Assembly (NCBI RefSeq): GCF_001889165.1
Contig: NZ_CP016020.1
Span: 682,001-746,000 of the forward strand
Source: Bacillus weihaiensis
GTDB taxonomy: Bacteria > Bacillota > Bacilli > Bacillales > Bacillaceae
DNA length: 64,000 bases
Reading direction: 5' to 3'
Shown piece after piece: positions 1 to 8,561 of the stretch. Position 1 is the stretch's first letter, and every line of letters begins with the position of its first letter. The notes under the pieces are model-generated. The model was not told where the DNA came from. It ran no database searches and saw only the letters and a list, made by a program, of their open reading frames with translations. Made by a program: the position numbers and the translations under genes.

Positions 1-392
1 AGCTCTTTTAATTTCTTTTGTTTATCTTTTTCTTCCTTTTTTGGCCATACTTTAGCTTCTTCTACGAATGTATTAAAATCAAGTACTAACTGATTCAATA
101 CGGTTGCTTGTTCGCCGGCATGCCTTCTAACTCCTGTCGCATCAAACATTGTAATAATGGCAAATACGGCTGAGATAGCAAAGATTGAAGAACCAAGGCC
201 ATGGTCAAGAGCAACACCTGTTGAAAGGGCAGTTACGGCAGCAGAATGTGAGCTTGGCATACCGCCTGTACTTGTTACTAAAGACCAATCCCACTTTCTA
301 GTTGCAATAAATAAGATAGGTACTTTTACAAATTGTGCGAAAAAAATAGCAGCAAGTGATGCAAGAAGAGGGAAATTTAAAAATAGTTCCAA
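1..392 (-). CDS. yuiD: YuiD-like divergent PAP2/VanZ-type membrane protein (3' end cut by window)
   Basis: The minus strand reads from a TTG start at 392, with the ribosome binding site AAAGGAG eight bases upstream, and runs off the left edge. The N-terminus is ELFLNFPLLASLAAIFFAQ, followed by the family motifs TGGMPSSHSAAV and DATGVRRHAGEQA. These place it in the DUF212 (divergent acid phosphatase/haloperoxidase-like) membrane family, of which B. subtilis YuiD (about 158 residues) is a member. About 130 residues are visible. The biochemical role is unknown. It is divergent from pepA, with the same neighbour order as in B. subtilis. Confidence 0.85.
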   Translation of the reverse strand, partial: MELFLNFPLLASLAAIFFAQFVKVPILFIATRKWDWSLVTSTGGMPSSHSAAVTALSTGVALDHGLGSSIFAISAVFAIITMFDATGVRRHAGEQATVLNQLVLDFNTFVEEAKVWPKKEEKDKQKKLKE

Positions 393-615
393 GGTAATTG
401 CTCCTTTCGGATTCAGCGTTTGACGTTGTCGTTACGTTTCATTTCTGCCGTTGTTTTGATACAATCAAAATGAAAGATTTGTTCCATTATAGCATACCTT
501 TATCTCCCTTTTTTACATAGGAAAATAGAAATTAATATGGTGAATGAACCGTATTATAGGTATATTCAAAACGTTTTGATAAAGGTAGCTATTTAAAAGA
601 CATGGAGGTGATTTA

Positions 616-2118
616 ATGTTTCGAGTACATCAAGAACTAGATGATAAACAAGAAACATTGGTTGTTGGATTATTTCAGCAAAATAGTCAGTTAACAGGAT
701 TATTAGCTGAATTAGATGAAAAGCTAGATGGTCATCTTACTCAGTTAATGAAAGATGGAGACCTTTCGTCTAAAAGAAAATCCATATTTACATTACATAC
801 CCTTGGGTTACTAAAGGTAAAACGTATTTACTTCGTTGGTTTGGGAAAAGAAAAAGAACTCAACTTCCCAAAATTAAGAGAAGCGTTTGGAAAACTATTT
901 AAAACTGTGCAAGAAGCAAAAGTGCAGGAACTTAGTATCGCTTTAGATACATTTGCCTCATCCACTGTGGATGTTAACGAAGCAGCACATGGATTAGCGG
1001 AGGCTTTTGCGCTATCCACTTATAAGATCCATGACTATAAGCAAAAATCAAATGAGCCTGAGAAAAAAATTGAAACCATTGATGTTTTTGCGCTAAATGA
1101 AGATCCTGTGGAAGTAAAGTCCAGTCTTGAAGTTGGTTACGCATTCGGACAGGGAACAAACAGCGCAAGAACATTAACAAACATGCCACCGAATCTTTTA
1201 ACAGCTACTGAATTAGCTTCATATTCCATCCAATTGGCTGAGAAACATGGATTTGAATATGAAATCCTAGAAAAAGAAGAGATGGAACGTCTTGGTATGG
1301 GAGCACTTCTTGCCGTTAATAAAGGCTCAGAAGAACCTCCAAAGATGATTGTTTTAAAATACCAAGGAAAAGAAGAGTGGACTGATGTTATTGGTTTAGT
1401 TGGAAAAGGAATCACGTATGATACAGGTGGTTATTCAATTAAGCCAAAGGACGGCATTGTGGGAATGAAAACCGATATGGGTGGAGCCGCAGCTGTTCTC
1501 GGTGCGATGGAGATCATTGGAGAAATCAAGCCAGAGCAAAATGTAGTTGCTGTCATTCCGTCTACTGACAATATGATTAGTGGTGGAGCATTTAAACCAG
1601 ATGATGTTATTGTTTCTCTAAGTGGAAAAACCATTGAAGTACTTAACACAGATGCTGAAGGACGATTAGCTCTTGCAGACGGGGTCACATATGCAAAGCA
1701 TCATGGTGCTCAATACTTAGTGGATGTAGCAACTCTTACTGGTGGAGTCGTTATAGCACTTGGAAATGACATGACGGGAGCCATGACTAATCATGAACCA
1801 TTATTTGAGCAAGTCTTGCAGGCGTCACATGAATGTGAAGAGCCGATGTGGCAATTACCAATCACAGAAAAAGACAAAAAACGTGTCCGCAATAGCAAAA
1901 TGGCGGATCTCAATAATTCACCTGGACGAGAAGGACATGCAATCATGGCTGGAGCCTTTATCGGTGAATTCGCTGAAAATACACCTTGGGTTCATTTAGA
2001 TATAGCAGGAACTGCCGTAACATCAAAAGAAAGTGACCTTGGTCCATCAGGTGCTACTGGTGTAATGGCAAGAACTCTAGCTACATTTGTAGAGCGTTTT
2101 GAAACAATTGAAAAGTAA
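616..2118 (+). CDS. pepA: Leucyl aminopeptidase (M17 family)
   Basis: This 500-residue cytosolic M17 metallo-aminopeptidase removes N-terminal residues from peptides using two divalent metal ions. The N-terminal domain spans about residues 1-165 and is followed by the catalytic domain. The catalytic lysine and metal ligands are visible in [11 protein letters not shown] (K264, D269), and the signature NTDAEGRL lies at about 344-351. The length is normal for the family. The ATG follows GGAGGTGATTTA. It corresponds to B. subtilis YuiE. A Rho-independent terminator follows at once, so it is probably transcribed alone. Confidence 0.95.
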   Translation: MFRVHQELDDKQETLVVGLFQQNSQLTGLLAELDEKLDGHLTQLMKDGDLSSKRKSIFTLHTLGLLKVKRIYFVGLGKEKELNFPKLREAFGKLFKTVQEAKVQELSIALDTFASSTVDVNEAAHGLAEAFALSTYKIHDYKQKSNEPEKKIETIDVFALNEDPVEVKSSLEVGYAFGQGTNSARTLTNMPPNLLTATELASYSIQLAEKHGFEYEILEKEEMERLGMGALLAVNKGSEEPPKMIVLKYQGKEEWTDVIGLVGKGITYDTGGYSIKPKDGIVGMKTDMGGAAAVLGAMEIIGEIKPEQNVVAVIPSTDNMISGGAFKPDDVIVSLSGKTIEVLNTDAEGRLALADGVTYAKHHGAQYLVDVATLTGGVVIALGNDMTGAMTNHEPLFEQVLQASHECEEPMWQLPITEKDKKRVRNSKMADLNNSPGREGHAIMAGAFIGEFAENTPWVHLDIAGTAVTSKESDLGPSGATGVMARTLATFVERFETIEK

Positions 2119-2135
2119 GCTTAATTACGAGAGAA

Positions 2136-2164
2136 GAACCGAGCCAGTGGCCGGTTCTTTTTTT
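2136..2164 (+). terminator. Rho-independent terminator of pepA
   Basis: Stem GAACCG/CGGTTC with a 10-base loop, followed by seven T, 18 bases after the pepA stop codon. Confidence 0.85.
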
Positions 2165-2223
2165 GGTAGAAGTTTTTTTGGGGTAGAAGTGATTACGTTA
2201 AGATGTCGAGATAGAACGGTGTG

Positions 2224-2391
2224 GAGAGGTCAGAATCGCGGAAAGAGAGGTCAGAATCGCGGAAAGAGAGGTCAGAATCGCGGAAAGAGAGGTCAGAATC
2301 GCGGAAAGAGAGGACGGAATCGCGGAAAGAGAGGACGGAATCGCGGAAAGAGAGGACGGAATCGCGGAAAGAGAGGTCGGAATCGCGGATA
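2224..2391. repeat. 21-bp tandem repeat array, 8 units (left part, before the IS)
   Basis: Eight head-to-tail 21-bp units of the form GAGAGGTCAGAATCGCGGAAA. The first four carry TCA at the variable site, the next three ACG and the last TCG. The last unit ends GGATA. There is no spacer between units. The unit is a multiple of three without stops, so several frames stay open, but no start, ribosome binding site or conserved protein supports coding. Two diverged units lie beyond the IS element at 3877-3918, so the ancestral array had at least ten. Confidence 0.95.
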
Positions 2392-2512
2392 GAGCAGTCA
2401 AGTCCTAACGATTGTGTAAAAACTCTAAACAATGTTTTTCAACCTTTCGTCTTCTAAATCTTTTATTAACCTCCCATTTTTTTCGAGCAATGCTTCCATG
2501 GGTTAATCACTT

Positions 2513-2568
2513 CATATCCAGGAATAGCTGTCAAAGGCTCCTCACTTTGACAGCTATTCCTGGATATG
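2513..2568. repeat. Perfect 24-bp inverted repeat inside the IS, 3' of the transposase
   Basis: Arms 2513-2536 and 2545-2568 are perfect reverse complements, separated by 8 bases. No T-run follows on either strand, so it is not a textbook intrinsic terminator. It may fold in the mRNA and block transcription or translation across the element. Confidence 0.9.
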
Positions 2569-2606
2569 AGATCCTCCCACAATTGGAAGCTATGCTGAAA
2601 AAGGAA

Positions 2607-3773
2607 CTATTTTGTTAAGGATTTCTTTTTAGAATAGATAGAATCCTGGTAATGCATAAGAACTGCGCCAACTAGTCGAAAAGCAGATTGTGTATTTGGA
2701 AAAACTCGTATGACTCGCTCTCTTCTACGTACCTCTTGATTCAATCTTTCAAGAGAATTAGTACTTCTGATATGGCAACGTATGTGTTCTGGAAAGTTCA
2801 TGTATTGTATGGTATCTTCGAAACCATCATCCAGGATAGCGAGTGCTTTTTCATATTTATGATTGTCAGTAAACTGAGCCATCAACTCTTCTTTAAAGTT
2901 TCTCATATCTTCAATTGTGACAGCTTCAAAAATACGTTTTATCATCAATTTTATCTCAGTAGAATCTTTTTTTGGCAGTTTGGTAAAAATATTACGCTTA
3001 AAATGGACATTACATCTTTGCCAACAAGTCCCAATAAATTCACGCTGGATAGCTTTCTGAAGACCTTGATGAGCATCGGAAATTACAAGCTTAGGAGATT
3101 GAAGACCACGTGATTTCAGTTGTTGGAAAAAGTTTCTCCAGGATTCAAAGCTTTCTGTATGATCAACACTTAATCCTAGGATTTCACGTTTGTTTTTATC
3201 TGTAATAGCAGTAGCAATATAGACAGCTTTAGAGACAACTCGTTGATGTTCACGAACTTTTATATACATAGCATCTACAAAAACAAAGGGGTAGTAAGTT
3301 ATGTTTAAAGGTCTCTTTGCCCAGTCATTCACGATTGGATCTAATTTTTGAGTAAGTGAGGATACAAATGATTTTGATATATTCTCACCGCAGAGTTGTT
3401 CAACAATATGTGTCACTTTCCTAGTAGATACACCATTAATGACCATCTCTAACATAGAAAGGACCAAAGCCTGATCACAACGTGCATACTTCTCAAATAC
3501 AGATGGTGAAAATTCACCATGACGTGTTCGAGGGACCTTGAGTTTTATCTTGCCAACACTCATAGTTAAATCACGTTCATAGTAACCATTACGGTAATCT
3601 CTACGTTCGTCAGAACGCTCATAAGGGTATGCATGGAGATATTCGTCTCTTTCTTTTTCCATAAATTCATTTAAAACTAAAACTATTGCAGACTTTATAA
3701 CAGTATCAATATTAGAATTCATAACTGAATCTTTTAAAACATTCATATCTAGGCTAAACTGTAATTGAGTCAT
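2607..3773 (-). CDS. IS256-family (Mutator-type) DDE transposase
   Basis: This intact 388-residue transposase has the usual family length. The catalytic triad can be placed: D167 in FVDAMYI, D233 in ISDAHQGL, and E342 in STNSLERLNQEVRRR. C-x-x-H lies between the second D and E, in WQRCNVHFKR. The start follows AAAAGGAGAATAAA. It should cut and paste or copy the surrounding IS through the terminal inverted repeats. No frameshift or premature stop is visible, so it may be active. Confidence 0.97.
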   Translation of the reverse strand: MTQLQFSLDMNVLKDSVMNSNIDTVIKSAIVLVLNEFMEKERDEYLHAYPYERSDERRDYRNGYYERDLTMSVGKIKLKVPRTRHGEFSPSVFEKYARCDQALVLSMLEMVINGVSTRKVTHIVEQLCGENISKSFVSSLTQKLDPIVNDWAKRPLNITYYPFVFVDAMYIKVREHQRVVSKAVYIATAITDKNKREILGLSVDHTESFESWRNFFQQLKSRGLQSPKLVISDAHQGLQKAIQREFIGTCWQRCNVHFKRNIFTKLPKKDSTEIKLMIKRIFEAVTIEDMRNFKEELMAQFTDNHKYEKALAILDDGFEDTIQYMNFPEHIRCHIRSTNSLERLNQEVRRRERVIRVFPNTQSAFRLVGAVLMHYQDSIYSKKKSLTK

Positions 3774-3876
3774 TTTATTCTCCTTTTCAATGTTTTTCTT
3801 GGTCGTTAAACATTGTTGACAAGAAGGAATAAAATGACTCCTTTCTTTTTACACAATTATATGGACTTTATCGATA

Positions 3877-3918
3877 GAGCACACAGAACCGCGGATAGCC
3901 CCCCGATAATCGCCGATA
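3877..3918. repeat. Two diverged 21-bp repeat units (right part of the interrupted array)
   Basis: 3877-3897 and 3898-3918 are 21 bp each and keep the GCGGATA or GCCGATA unit ending of the array at 2224-2391. When the IS and one duplication copy are removed, the periodicity continues without a gap. Confidence 0.8.
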
Positions 3919-4222
3919 CAATTCAAAAATCACATAGAAAGCACCCGAAATCCCTATTTCTATGCTCTCATTGTCAGAAAAATGATCAAATTTAGACGAA
4001 AAAAAGACTAAAACAGTCACATTAAGTCACGTACTCCCACATTCGGACTAATGTCAGCCAATCTAACCCTTCTTGCTTCTTTAAAAGCCTCTTCAGCTAT
4101 AGACAACCTCAGATTTCGCTGAAATTTCCAGTTGACCATCAAAAAAAGATATGATAAATTAAATTCTGTTATTTTATTTCTCTACCATATTAGCAAACTA
4201 AAGGATTTTGGGGGTTACCATC
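3919..4222. other. Intergenic stretch before yuiF
   Basis: AT-rich sequence between the repeat remnant and the yuiF start. It presumably holds the yuiF promoter. I cannot assign a definite regulatory site or gene here. Confidence 0.5.
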
Positions 4223-5557
4223 ATGAATGCTGTTATGATTGCAGTTATTGTCATGCTTATTTTAAGCTTATTACGAATAAATGTTGTTTTTGCTTTGGTA
4301 ATTGGAGCATTTGTTGGAGGTCTAACTGGAGGTTTGGATGTTGCTACAACGATTCAAATTTTCACAGATGGTCTTGGTGGAAATGCGACTGTTGCTCTTA
4401 GCTATGCATTGCTTGGTGCTTTTGCAGTTGCTTTGTCGACAACAGGTTTACCTGATGCAATGGTAGCAGGTGCCGTGAAATTAGTAGGACGTGAAGGAGA
4501 GACACGACGTAAAACTCTTTCAAAAGTTTTGATTATCCTTATGATCTTAACGATGTCTATTTTTTCTCAGAATGTGATTCCCGTTCATATTGCTTTTATT
4601 CCAGTACTTATTCCACCTTTATTGAAAGTATTAAATGAATTACAAGTGGATCGACGCTTAATAGCAACAGTTTTAACTTTTGGATTGATTACACCATATA
4701 TGTTTTTACCGGTTGGATTTGGTGCGATTTTTCATGAAATCATGCAAGCAAATATGGAACAAAGCGGCTTAGTTGTTGCACTTTCTGATATTCCGAAAGC
4801 CATGGCGATTCCGGCGCTAGGAATGTTGATCGGATTGTTAGTCGCTATATTCTTTAGTTACCGTAAAAATAGAGTCTATGAAACTCGTGAAGTAGCAAAT
4901 CAAGAGCAAAGTTATTCATATAGCCCTAAAACCATTCTTATTGCGGTGATTGCCATTATTGTGTCGTTAACGGTTCAGCTATATCTTTCTCAACAGCTTG
5001 GTGTAGAAGGAATGATTTTCGGTGCACTTGCTGGTTTAATTGTATTGTATGCAAGTGGTACGTTAAAAAGAAATGAAGCAGATGTTGTTATCACTAGTGG
5101 TATGAAGATGATGGCATTTATTGGATTTGTTATGATTACTGCATCAGGATTTGCAAGTGTGTTAAAAGAAACAGGACACGTTGAATTACTTGTAGAGGAT
5201 GCAGCAAACATGATTGGTGGAAATCAAGCAGTAGGTGCACTATTAATGCTAGTTGTAGGATTGCTTGTGACGATGGGGATCGGTTCATCTTTCTCAACGA
5301 TTCCAATTATTACAACAATTTTTGTACCTTTATGTTTAGAACTGGGGTTAAGTCCGATGGCAACAATAGCAATAGTTGGGACTGCTGCCGCTTTAGGTGA
5401 TGCGGGTTCTCCAGCTTCAGATAGTACATTAGGGCCTACATCAGGTCTTGCTGCTGATGGAAATCATAATCATATCTGGGATACTTGTGTTCCTACTTTT
5501 ATTCATTACAATATTCCACTCATAATTTTTGGATGGATAGCGGCTATCATTTTATAG
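4223..5557 (+). CDS. yuiF: YuiF-type secondary transporter (Na+/H+ antiporter/amino acid transporter superfamily)
   Basis: This 444-residue polytopic membrane protein has about ten hydrophobic segments. The end region GDAGSPASDSTLGPTSGL is typical of the Na_H_antiporter (NhaC-like) fold family to which B. subtilis YuiF belongs. YuiF proteins are annotated as putative amino acid (histidine-type) carriers, but the substrate cannot be read from sequence. I chose the ATG at 4223 because GGGGG lies eight bases upstream. A TTG at 4208 would be too close to that site. A strong terminator follows. Confidence 0.88.
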   Translation: MNAVMIAVIVMLILSLLRINVVFALVIGAFVGGLTGGLDVATTIQIFTDGLGGNATVALSYALLGAFAVALSTTGLPDAMVAGAVKLVGREGETRRKTLSKVLIILMILTMSIFSQNVIPVHIAFIPVLIPPLLKVLNELQVDRRLIATVLTFGLITPYMFLPVGFGAIFHEIMQANMEQSGLVVALSDIPKAMAIPALGMLIGLLVAIFFSYRKNRVYETREVANQEQSYSYSPKTILIAVIAIIVSLTVQLYLSQQLGVEGMIFGALAGLIVLYASGTLKRNEADVVITSGMKMMAFIGFVMITASGFASVLKETGHVELLVEDAANMIGGNQAVGALLMLVVGLLVTMGIGSSFSTIPIITTIFVPLCLELGLSPMATIAIVGTAAALGDAGSPASDSTLGPTSGLAADGNHNHIWDTCVPTFIHYNIPLIIFGWIAAIIL

Positions 5558-5577
5558 AAAAATTTTATAGAAAAATA

Positions 5578-5615
5578 GAAAGAGCTTGGATCATCTAAAT
5601 CCAAGCTCTTTCTTC
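5578..5615. terminator. Bidirectional-looking terminator after yuiF
   Basis: A perfect 14-bp stem (GAAAGAGCTTGGAT and its complement) with a 7-base loop lies between yuiF (+) and a small minus-strand gene. A short T-rich tail follows on the plus strand and an A-rich stretch precedes it. Confidence 0.8.
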
Positions 5616-5627
5616 GTCTAAGCCTTT

Positions 5628-5801
5628 TCAACCTTTGTTGTGTCTAGTTTTCTTCTTATATTGAATTCTCTCCAGTAACTCCTCATCGTCCCATTCGAGT
5701 ACTTCTTCGAGTAAAGTAGGATTATGTTTTAAGCACTCATTCTCTAATGCTTCTCTTTCTTTTATATCTAGAAAATATCGTTTTACTACCAAGGTCTTCA
5801 T
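5628..5801 (-). CDS. Small acidic/charged protein, 57 residues
   Basis: I do not recognise this gene. The minus strand encodes MKTLVVKRYFLDIKEREALE and continues to a basic end (IQYKKKTRHNKG), 57 residues in all. The middle is acidic (EEVLEWDDEELLERI) and likely helical, with no membrane segment or signal. AAGGGTGG lies a few bases before the ATG. It is convergent with yuiF and shares the terminator hairpin. The frame is supported by the ribosome binding site and the clean coding character, not by a known homologue. Confidence 0.65.
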   Translation of the reverse strand: MKTLVVKRYFLDIKEREALENECLKHNPTLLEEVLEWDDEELLERIQYKKKTRHNKG

Positions 5802-5967
5802 ATAACCACCCTTTTTATTTCGACTCTAGTAAATGTATGGACAAAACTAGATTCAATTATACATCGAATTTGTAAAAATAGTAAAAACAATCATTTAGTA
5901 AGTCTTGTATTTAGTTGAATATGCGTTGTATCATATGATATATCCACATTTTGGGAGGGTTAACATA

Positions 5968-6516
5968 ATGGAATGGATCCGAAGGCATAAACTAATTCTA
6001 TCTACTATTGTAATAGTCTTACTATTTTTCGGTATACTTGGAGTCATTTTGGTAGATATGTTTGATGAAGATCCCGCTAGTTCTACAAATACAGGTCAAA
6101 TCGACGGGGGTGAGAATAAGGAAATTACTCAATCGATTGATACGACAAAAAAAGCAGATGTAATAGAAAATCCATTTGAAGAAGATAAAAAGGTCATAGT
6201 GGAGTTGGATATACTCAATTATATGCATGGCATGTCCCATCAAAAAGTAATTGCCGATAAAAAATGGATTCATTATAAAATTTCACAGGAAAGAATAGAA
6301 TTTTTGTTAGATGTAATTGAAGAAGGGAATTTTAAGAATAAAGATACATATAATAGTATCCTCAATAAATGGTTAGCTAATGATTTTTCACATGCCGATG
6401 AAGATCATAATGTGATTTGGAAGTTACAAGGAGGTACTGTGGGAAAAGCTACAGGTGTGATGACAAAGGAACAGGAAGAAGAGTATATACAACGCTATGA
6501 TTCGCAAATAAAGTGA
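5968..6516 (+). CDS. Membrane-anchored DUF6241-like protein
   Basis: This 182-residue protein has a basic N-terminus (MEWIRRHK), one membrane segment at about residues 9-31 and a hydrophilic outer domain. The region with MHGMSHQKV and NKWLANDFSHADEDHN resembles the DUF6241 family of Bacillus membrane-anchored proteins. The function is unknown. The ATG at 5968 follows GGGAGGG. An upstream in-frame start at 5905 lacks a ribosome binding site. The end faces bioY, and the GAGGCTGGGAC repeat lies between them. Confidence 0.7.
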   Translation: MEWIRRHKLILSTIVIVLLFFGILGVILVDMFDEDPASSTNTGQIDGGENKEITQSIDTTKKADVIENPFEEDKKVIVELDILNYMHGMSHQKVIADKKWIHYKISQERIEFLLDVIEEGNFKNKDTYNSILNKWLANDFSHADEDHNVIWKLQGGTVGKATGVMTKEQEEEYIQRYDSQIK

Positions 6517-6586
6517 AAAAACAGGTTAAGCGAGACACTAATCCTATCACACTTTATAGGAGTATTTAACGTTAAATGGATGTCAA

Positions 6587-6667
6587 ATGAGGCTGGGAAA
6601 GAAGTGCCTGGCACCTTATCGTAATGTATCGGAGGGTGCCTGGCTCTTTGTTTTGTCCCAGCCTCAT
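6587..6667. repeat. GAGGCTGGGAC dispersed repeat, copy 1 (short, inverted orientation)
   Basis: The sequence opens ATGAGGCTGGGA and closes TCCCAGCCTCAT, with inner complementary blocks TGCCTGGCACC and GGGTGCCTGGC. It forms a long hairpin between convergent genes. Relative to the copies at 22885 and 59249 it is inverted and lacks about 45 central bases. It probably acts as a bidirectional terminator. Confidence 0.88.
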
Positions 6668-6767
6668 TTTGTTAATTATGATCACCAAAAAACGCTCAAC
6701 TTAAAATTAGTTGAGCGGTATTTAGAGATACTGATAGGGCAATGACTAAATGAAAAGCCTCCTTTTA

Positions 6768-7352
6768 TCATGCGGCAATTCGTTTAGAAGTCGCTTTCGT
6801 TACAGACTTGTAAATTCTTGGTGCAATAGAGGCTCCTAAAATCGTGAAGGCTACGTCTTTTACGATAAACCATGCCATTACTAACCAAGCAGCTCCGTAA
6901 GACATTGGGGCATTGATCCATACATTTAAAGCAAGCCACATGTAAGTTGTCCCTACAAGATAGATGGCAGTAATTCCAGCAAATGAAGCAATATAGAAAG
7001 TAGAATAGGCTTTTTCTTTATTTGCCTCCATTATTTTTCCTACTACATAAGCAGCTACAATATAAGAAAGAATAAATCCACCAGTACTTCCGAATATAAC
7101 ACCAATGCCTCCACTAAATTGAGCGAAAACAGGTGCTCCAGCTATCCCAACTAATGCATATACGACCATTGATAAAGCACCTAATCGGCTACCAAGTAGT
7201 AAACCTGCTAAAATACAGAAAAAAGGCTGCATGGAAAGAGGTACTCCAGCTATTTCCAAAAATGGTGCCCAAGATGTGATATTGGCTCCGATAGCCATTA
7301 AGGCTGCAAACATTCCAACTAACGCAATATCATATGTACTAAATTTTTTCAT
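6768..7352 (-). CDS. bioY: Biotin transporter substrate-binding component BioY
   Basis: BioY is the S component of ECF-type biotin uptake. The protein has 194 residues and about six hydrophobic segments. The recognisable stretches are the N-terminal ALMAIGANITSW, PLSMQPFFCILAGLLLGSR and GSTGGFILSYIVAA. It corresponds to B. subtilis YuiG. No ECF ATPase genes are nearby, so it either works alone or shares the housekeeping EcfAA'T. A BirA-like operator lies about 60 bases upstream, which predicts repression when biotin is plentiful. Confidence 0.93.
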   Translation of the reverse strand: MKKFSTYDIALVGMFAALMAIGANITSWAPFLEIAGVPLSMQPFFCILAGLLLGSRLGALSMVVYALVGIAGAPVFAQFSGGIGVIFGSTGGFILSYIVAAYVVGKIMEANKEKAYSTFYIASFAGITAIYLVGTTYMWLALNVWINAPMSYGAAWLVMAWFIVKDVAFTILGASIAPRIYKSVTKATSKRIAA

Positions 7353-7413
7353 CGTATATCCCCCTTATGTATAATAAAGCTATCTAATGTTAGAATAAGG
7401 CAGAAAAAATTAT

Positions 7414-7444
7414 ATGTCAACTCATTTTAATGGTTAGTTAACAA
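7414..7444. promoter_or_regulatory. BirA (biotin repressor) operator-like palindrome
   Basis: Half-sites ATGTCAAC and GTTAACAA are separated by 15 bases, matching the Bacillus BirA operator pattern TTGTTAAC-N14-16-GTTAACAA (6/8 and 8/8). It lies between divergent bioY and yuiH, closer to the yuiH start (22 bases). Control of bioY is the expected role. An effect on yuiH is possible. Confidence 0.75.
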
Positions 7445-7466
7445 TAGTAGGGTGAGGTGTAGAAAT

Positions 7467-8066
7467 ATGTTCTTTGGAAACAAACGAAAAAAACATGAAG
7501 CGTCAGATCGAGTTCCACCAAATCAAAATGTAACGACTACATTTCCTGTCTTGCATACTGGTAATGTTCCTTATTATGAGGATATTGCAAAGTGGAATTT
7601 GCAGATTTACGGTCTCGTTGATGCTCCGAAGCTTTATTCATATGAAGACATGATGAAATTTCCTCAAACAAATCTGTTAAACGATATTCATTGTGTGACA
7701 GGTTGGTCAAAGCTTGATGTTAATTGGCAAGGAGTGTTAGCTTCGGACATTGTAAAGGATGTAGGGATTAAGCCGAATGCAAAGTATGTCATTCTACACG
7801 CGGAAGAAGGCTGGACAACGAATCTTGCTATTGAGGATTTTTTAAAGGAGACAAGCTTACTTGCTCATTCTTACCACGGTGAACCGTTAACACCTGAACA
7901 TGGTTTTCCGTTAAGAGGTGTTTTCCCCCACCTTTATTTTTGGAAAAGTGCGAAATGGATACGAGGGATTCAGTTCACTGAACACAATCATCCTGGATTT
8001 TGGGAGCAGAATGGCTACCATATGAAGGGGGATCCATTTAAAGAACAAAGATTTAGTTTTGATTAA
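7467..8066 (+). CDS. yuiH: YuiH, molybdopterin-binding oxidoreductase (sulfite oxidase-like fold)
   Basis: This 199-residue protein consists of the oxidoreductase molybdopterin-binding domain alone. The conserved Mo-ligand cysteine is visible in NDIHCVTGWSKLDV, and the pterin-pocket pattern HGFPLRGVFPHLYFWKSAKW near the C-terminus is typical of the family. No Tat or Sec signal precedes it, so it should be cytosolic, as for B. subtilis YuiH. The substrate is unknown. I use the ATG at 7467 (AGGTG upstream) because the GTG at 7452 overlaps the ribosome binding site. Confidence 0.88.
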   Translation: MFFGNKRKKHEASDRVPPNQNVTTTFPVLHTGNVPYYEDIAKWNLQIYGLVDAPKLYSYEDMMKFPQTNLLNDIHCVTGWSKLDVNWQGVLASDIVKDVGIKPNAKYVILHAEEGWTTNLAIEDFLKETSLLAHSYHGEPLTPEHGFPLRGVFPHLYFWKSAKWIRGIQFTEHNHPGFWEQNGYHMKGDPFKEQRFSFD

Positions 8067-8103
8067 GACTCTTTAAATGTTTCTGAAAGCTGAATGAAAG
8101 AAA

Positions 8104-8166
8104 GGGCAAGACGTGGGTGCTCATATTTGTTATAGACTAGGATTGTTGTGATATCTAGTCTTGCCC
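8104..8166 (+). terminator. Possible terminator/alternating hairpin after yuiH
   Basis: An outer stem GGGCAAGAC/GTCTTGCCC (8104-8112 with 8158-8166) and an inner stem AGACTAG/CTAGTCT (8134-8140 with 8155-8161) share bases and cannot form together. There is no T-run. Confidence 0.4.
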
Positions 8167-8285
8167 AATAACCTTAATCGTGTCCAAATGGATAAATCTT
8201 TATAACTTAATGATCCGAGAAAATATAGTGTTATTTCGACAAATAGAAAAAAACGTGTAGAATAAGACCAGATTTTTTCTTTACA

Positions 8286-8459
8286 TTATCCCTTTGCATC
8301 TATCTTGTTTCCTAGAGTAGGGTGGGGAGCCTGCATCATTTTTAAAAGCTGTTCAGTATTTTGCTGAGTGCTTTCCATTGTTTTTTTAGCTAACGCAATA
8401 CTTACGCTTTGACCTAAAGAAGCTTGATTCAAGCCAATTGATAAAGCTGCAATATCCAT
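8286..8459 (-). CDS. YjfB-family small protein (putative motility protein)
   Basis: The 57-residue protein begins MDIAALSIGLNQASLGQSVS, which matches the short YjfB family (annotated as putative motility protein) found in many flagellated Bacillaceae. The C-terminus is LGNKIDAKG. GGAGGTG lies six bases before the ATG at 8459. No enzyme motif is present. The real role is not established. It faces yuiH and precedes no flagellar gene here. Confidence 0.8.
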   Translation of the reverse strand: MDIAALSIGLNQASLGQSVSIALAKKTMESTQQNTEQLLKMMQAPHPTLGNKIDAKG

Positions 8460-8561
8460 TGTATTCACCTCCATTACTCATATCGACATCTTCTTCGATT
8501 TTTGTATGGAAGAATGTAAAAAGTGCCAGTTTCTCGTGAATAACTGGCACTTACTTAGGAA

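Larger units (their letters stand above)
2396..3872 (-). mobile_element. IS256-family insertion sequence, apparently complete
   Basis: The ends are imperfect inverted repeats. The left end has AAGTCCTAACGATTGTGTAA and the right end, read inward, has AAGTCCATATAATTGTGTAA, which matches the IS256-family terminal pattern. The direct flanking duplication GATAGAGC (8 bp, or 9 bp counting a following A) lies at 2388-2396 and 3873-3881. The element is about 1.48 kb and carries one transposase on the minus strand. The intact transposase and perfect duplication suggest a fairly recent insertion. Confidence 0.9.

Noticed and set aside
157-423. 88-codon plus-strand frame at the left end
   Set aside because: It is antisense to yuiD, whose reading frame carries the family motifs.
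2224-2391. CRISPR array
   Set aside because: The units abut with no unique spacers, there is no leader, and no cas genes are present.
2099-2457. Long overlapping open frames over the 21-bp array (plus and minus strand)
   Set aside because: They follow from a repeat unit divisible by three with no stop, in several frames at once. There is no ribosome binding site or conserved protein.
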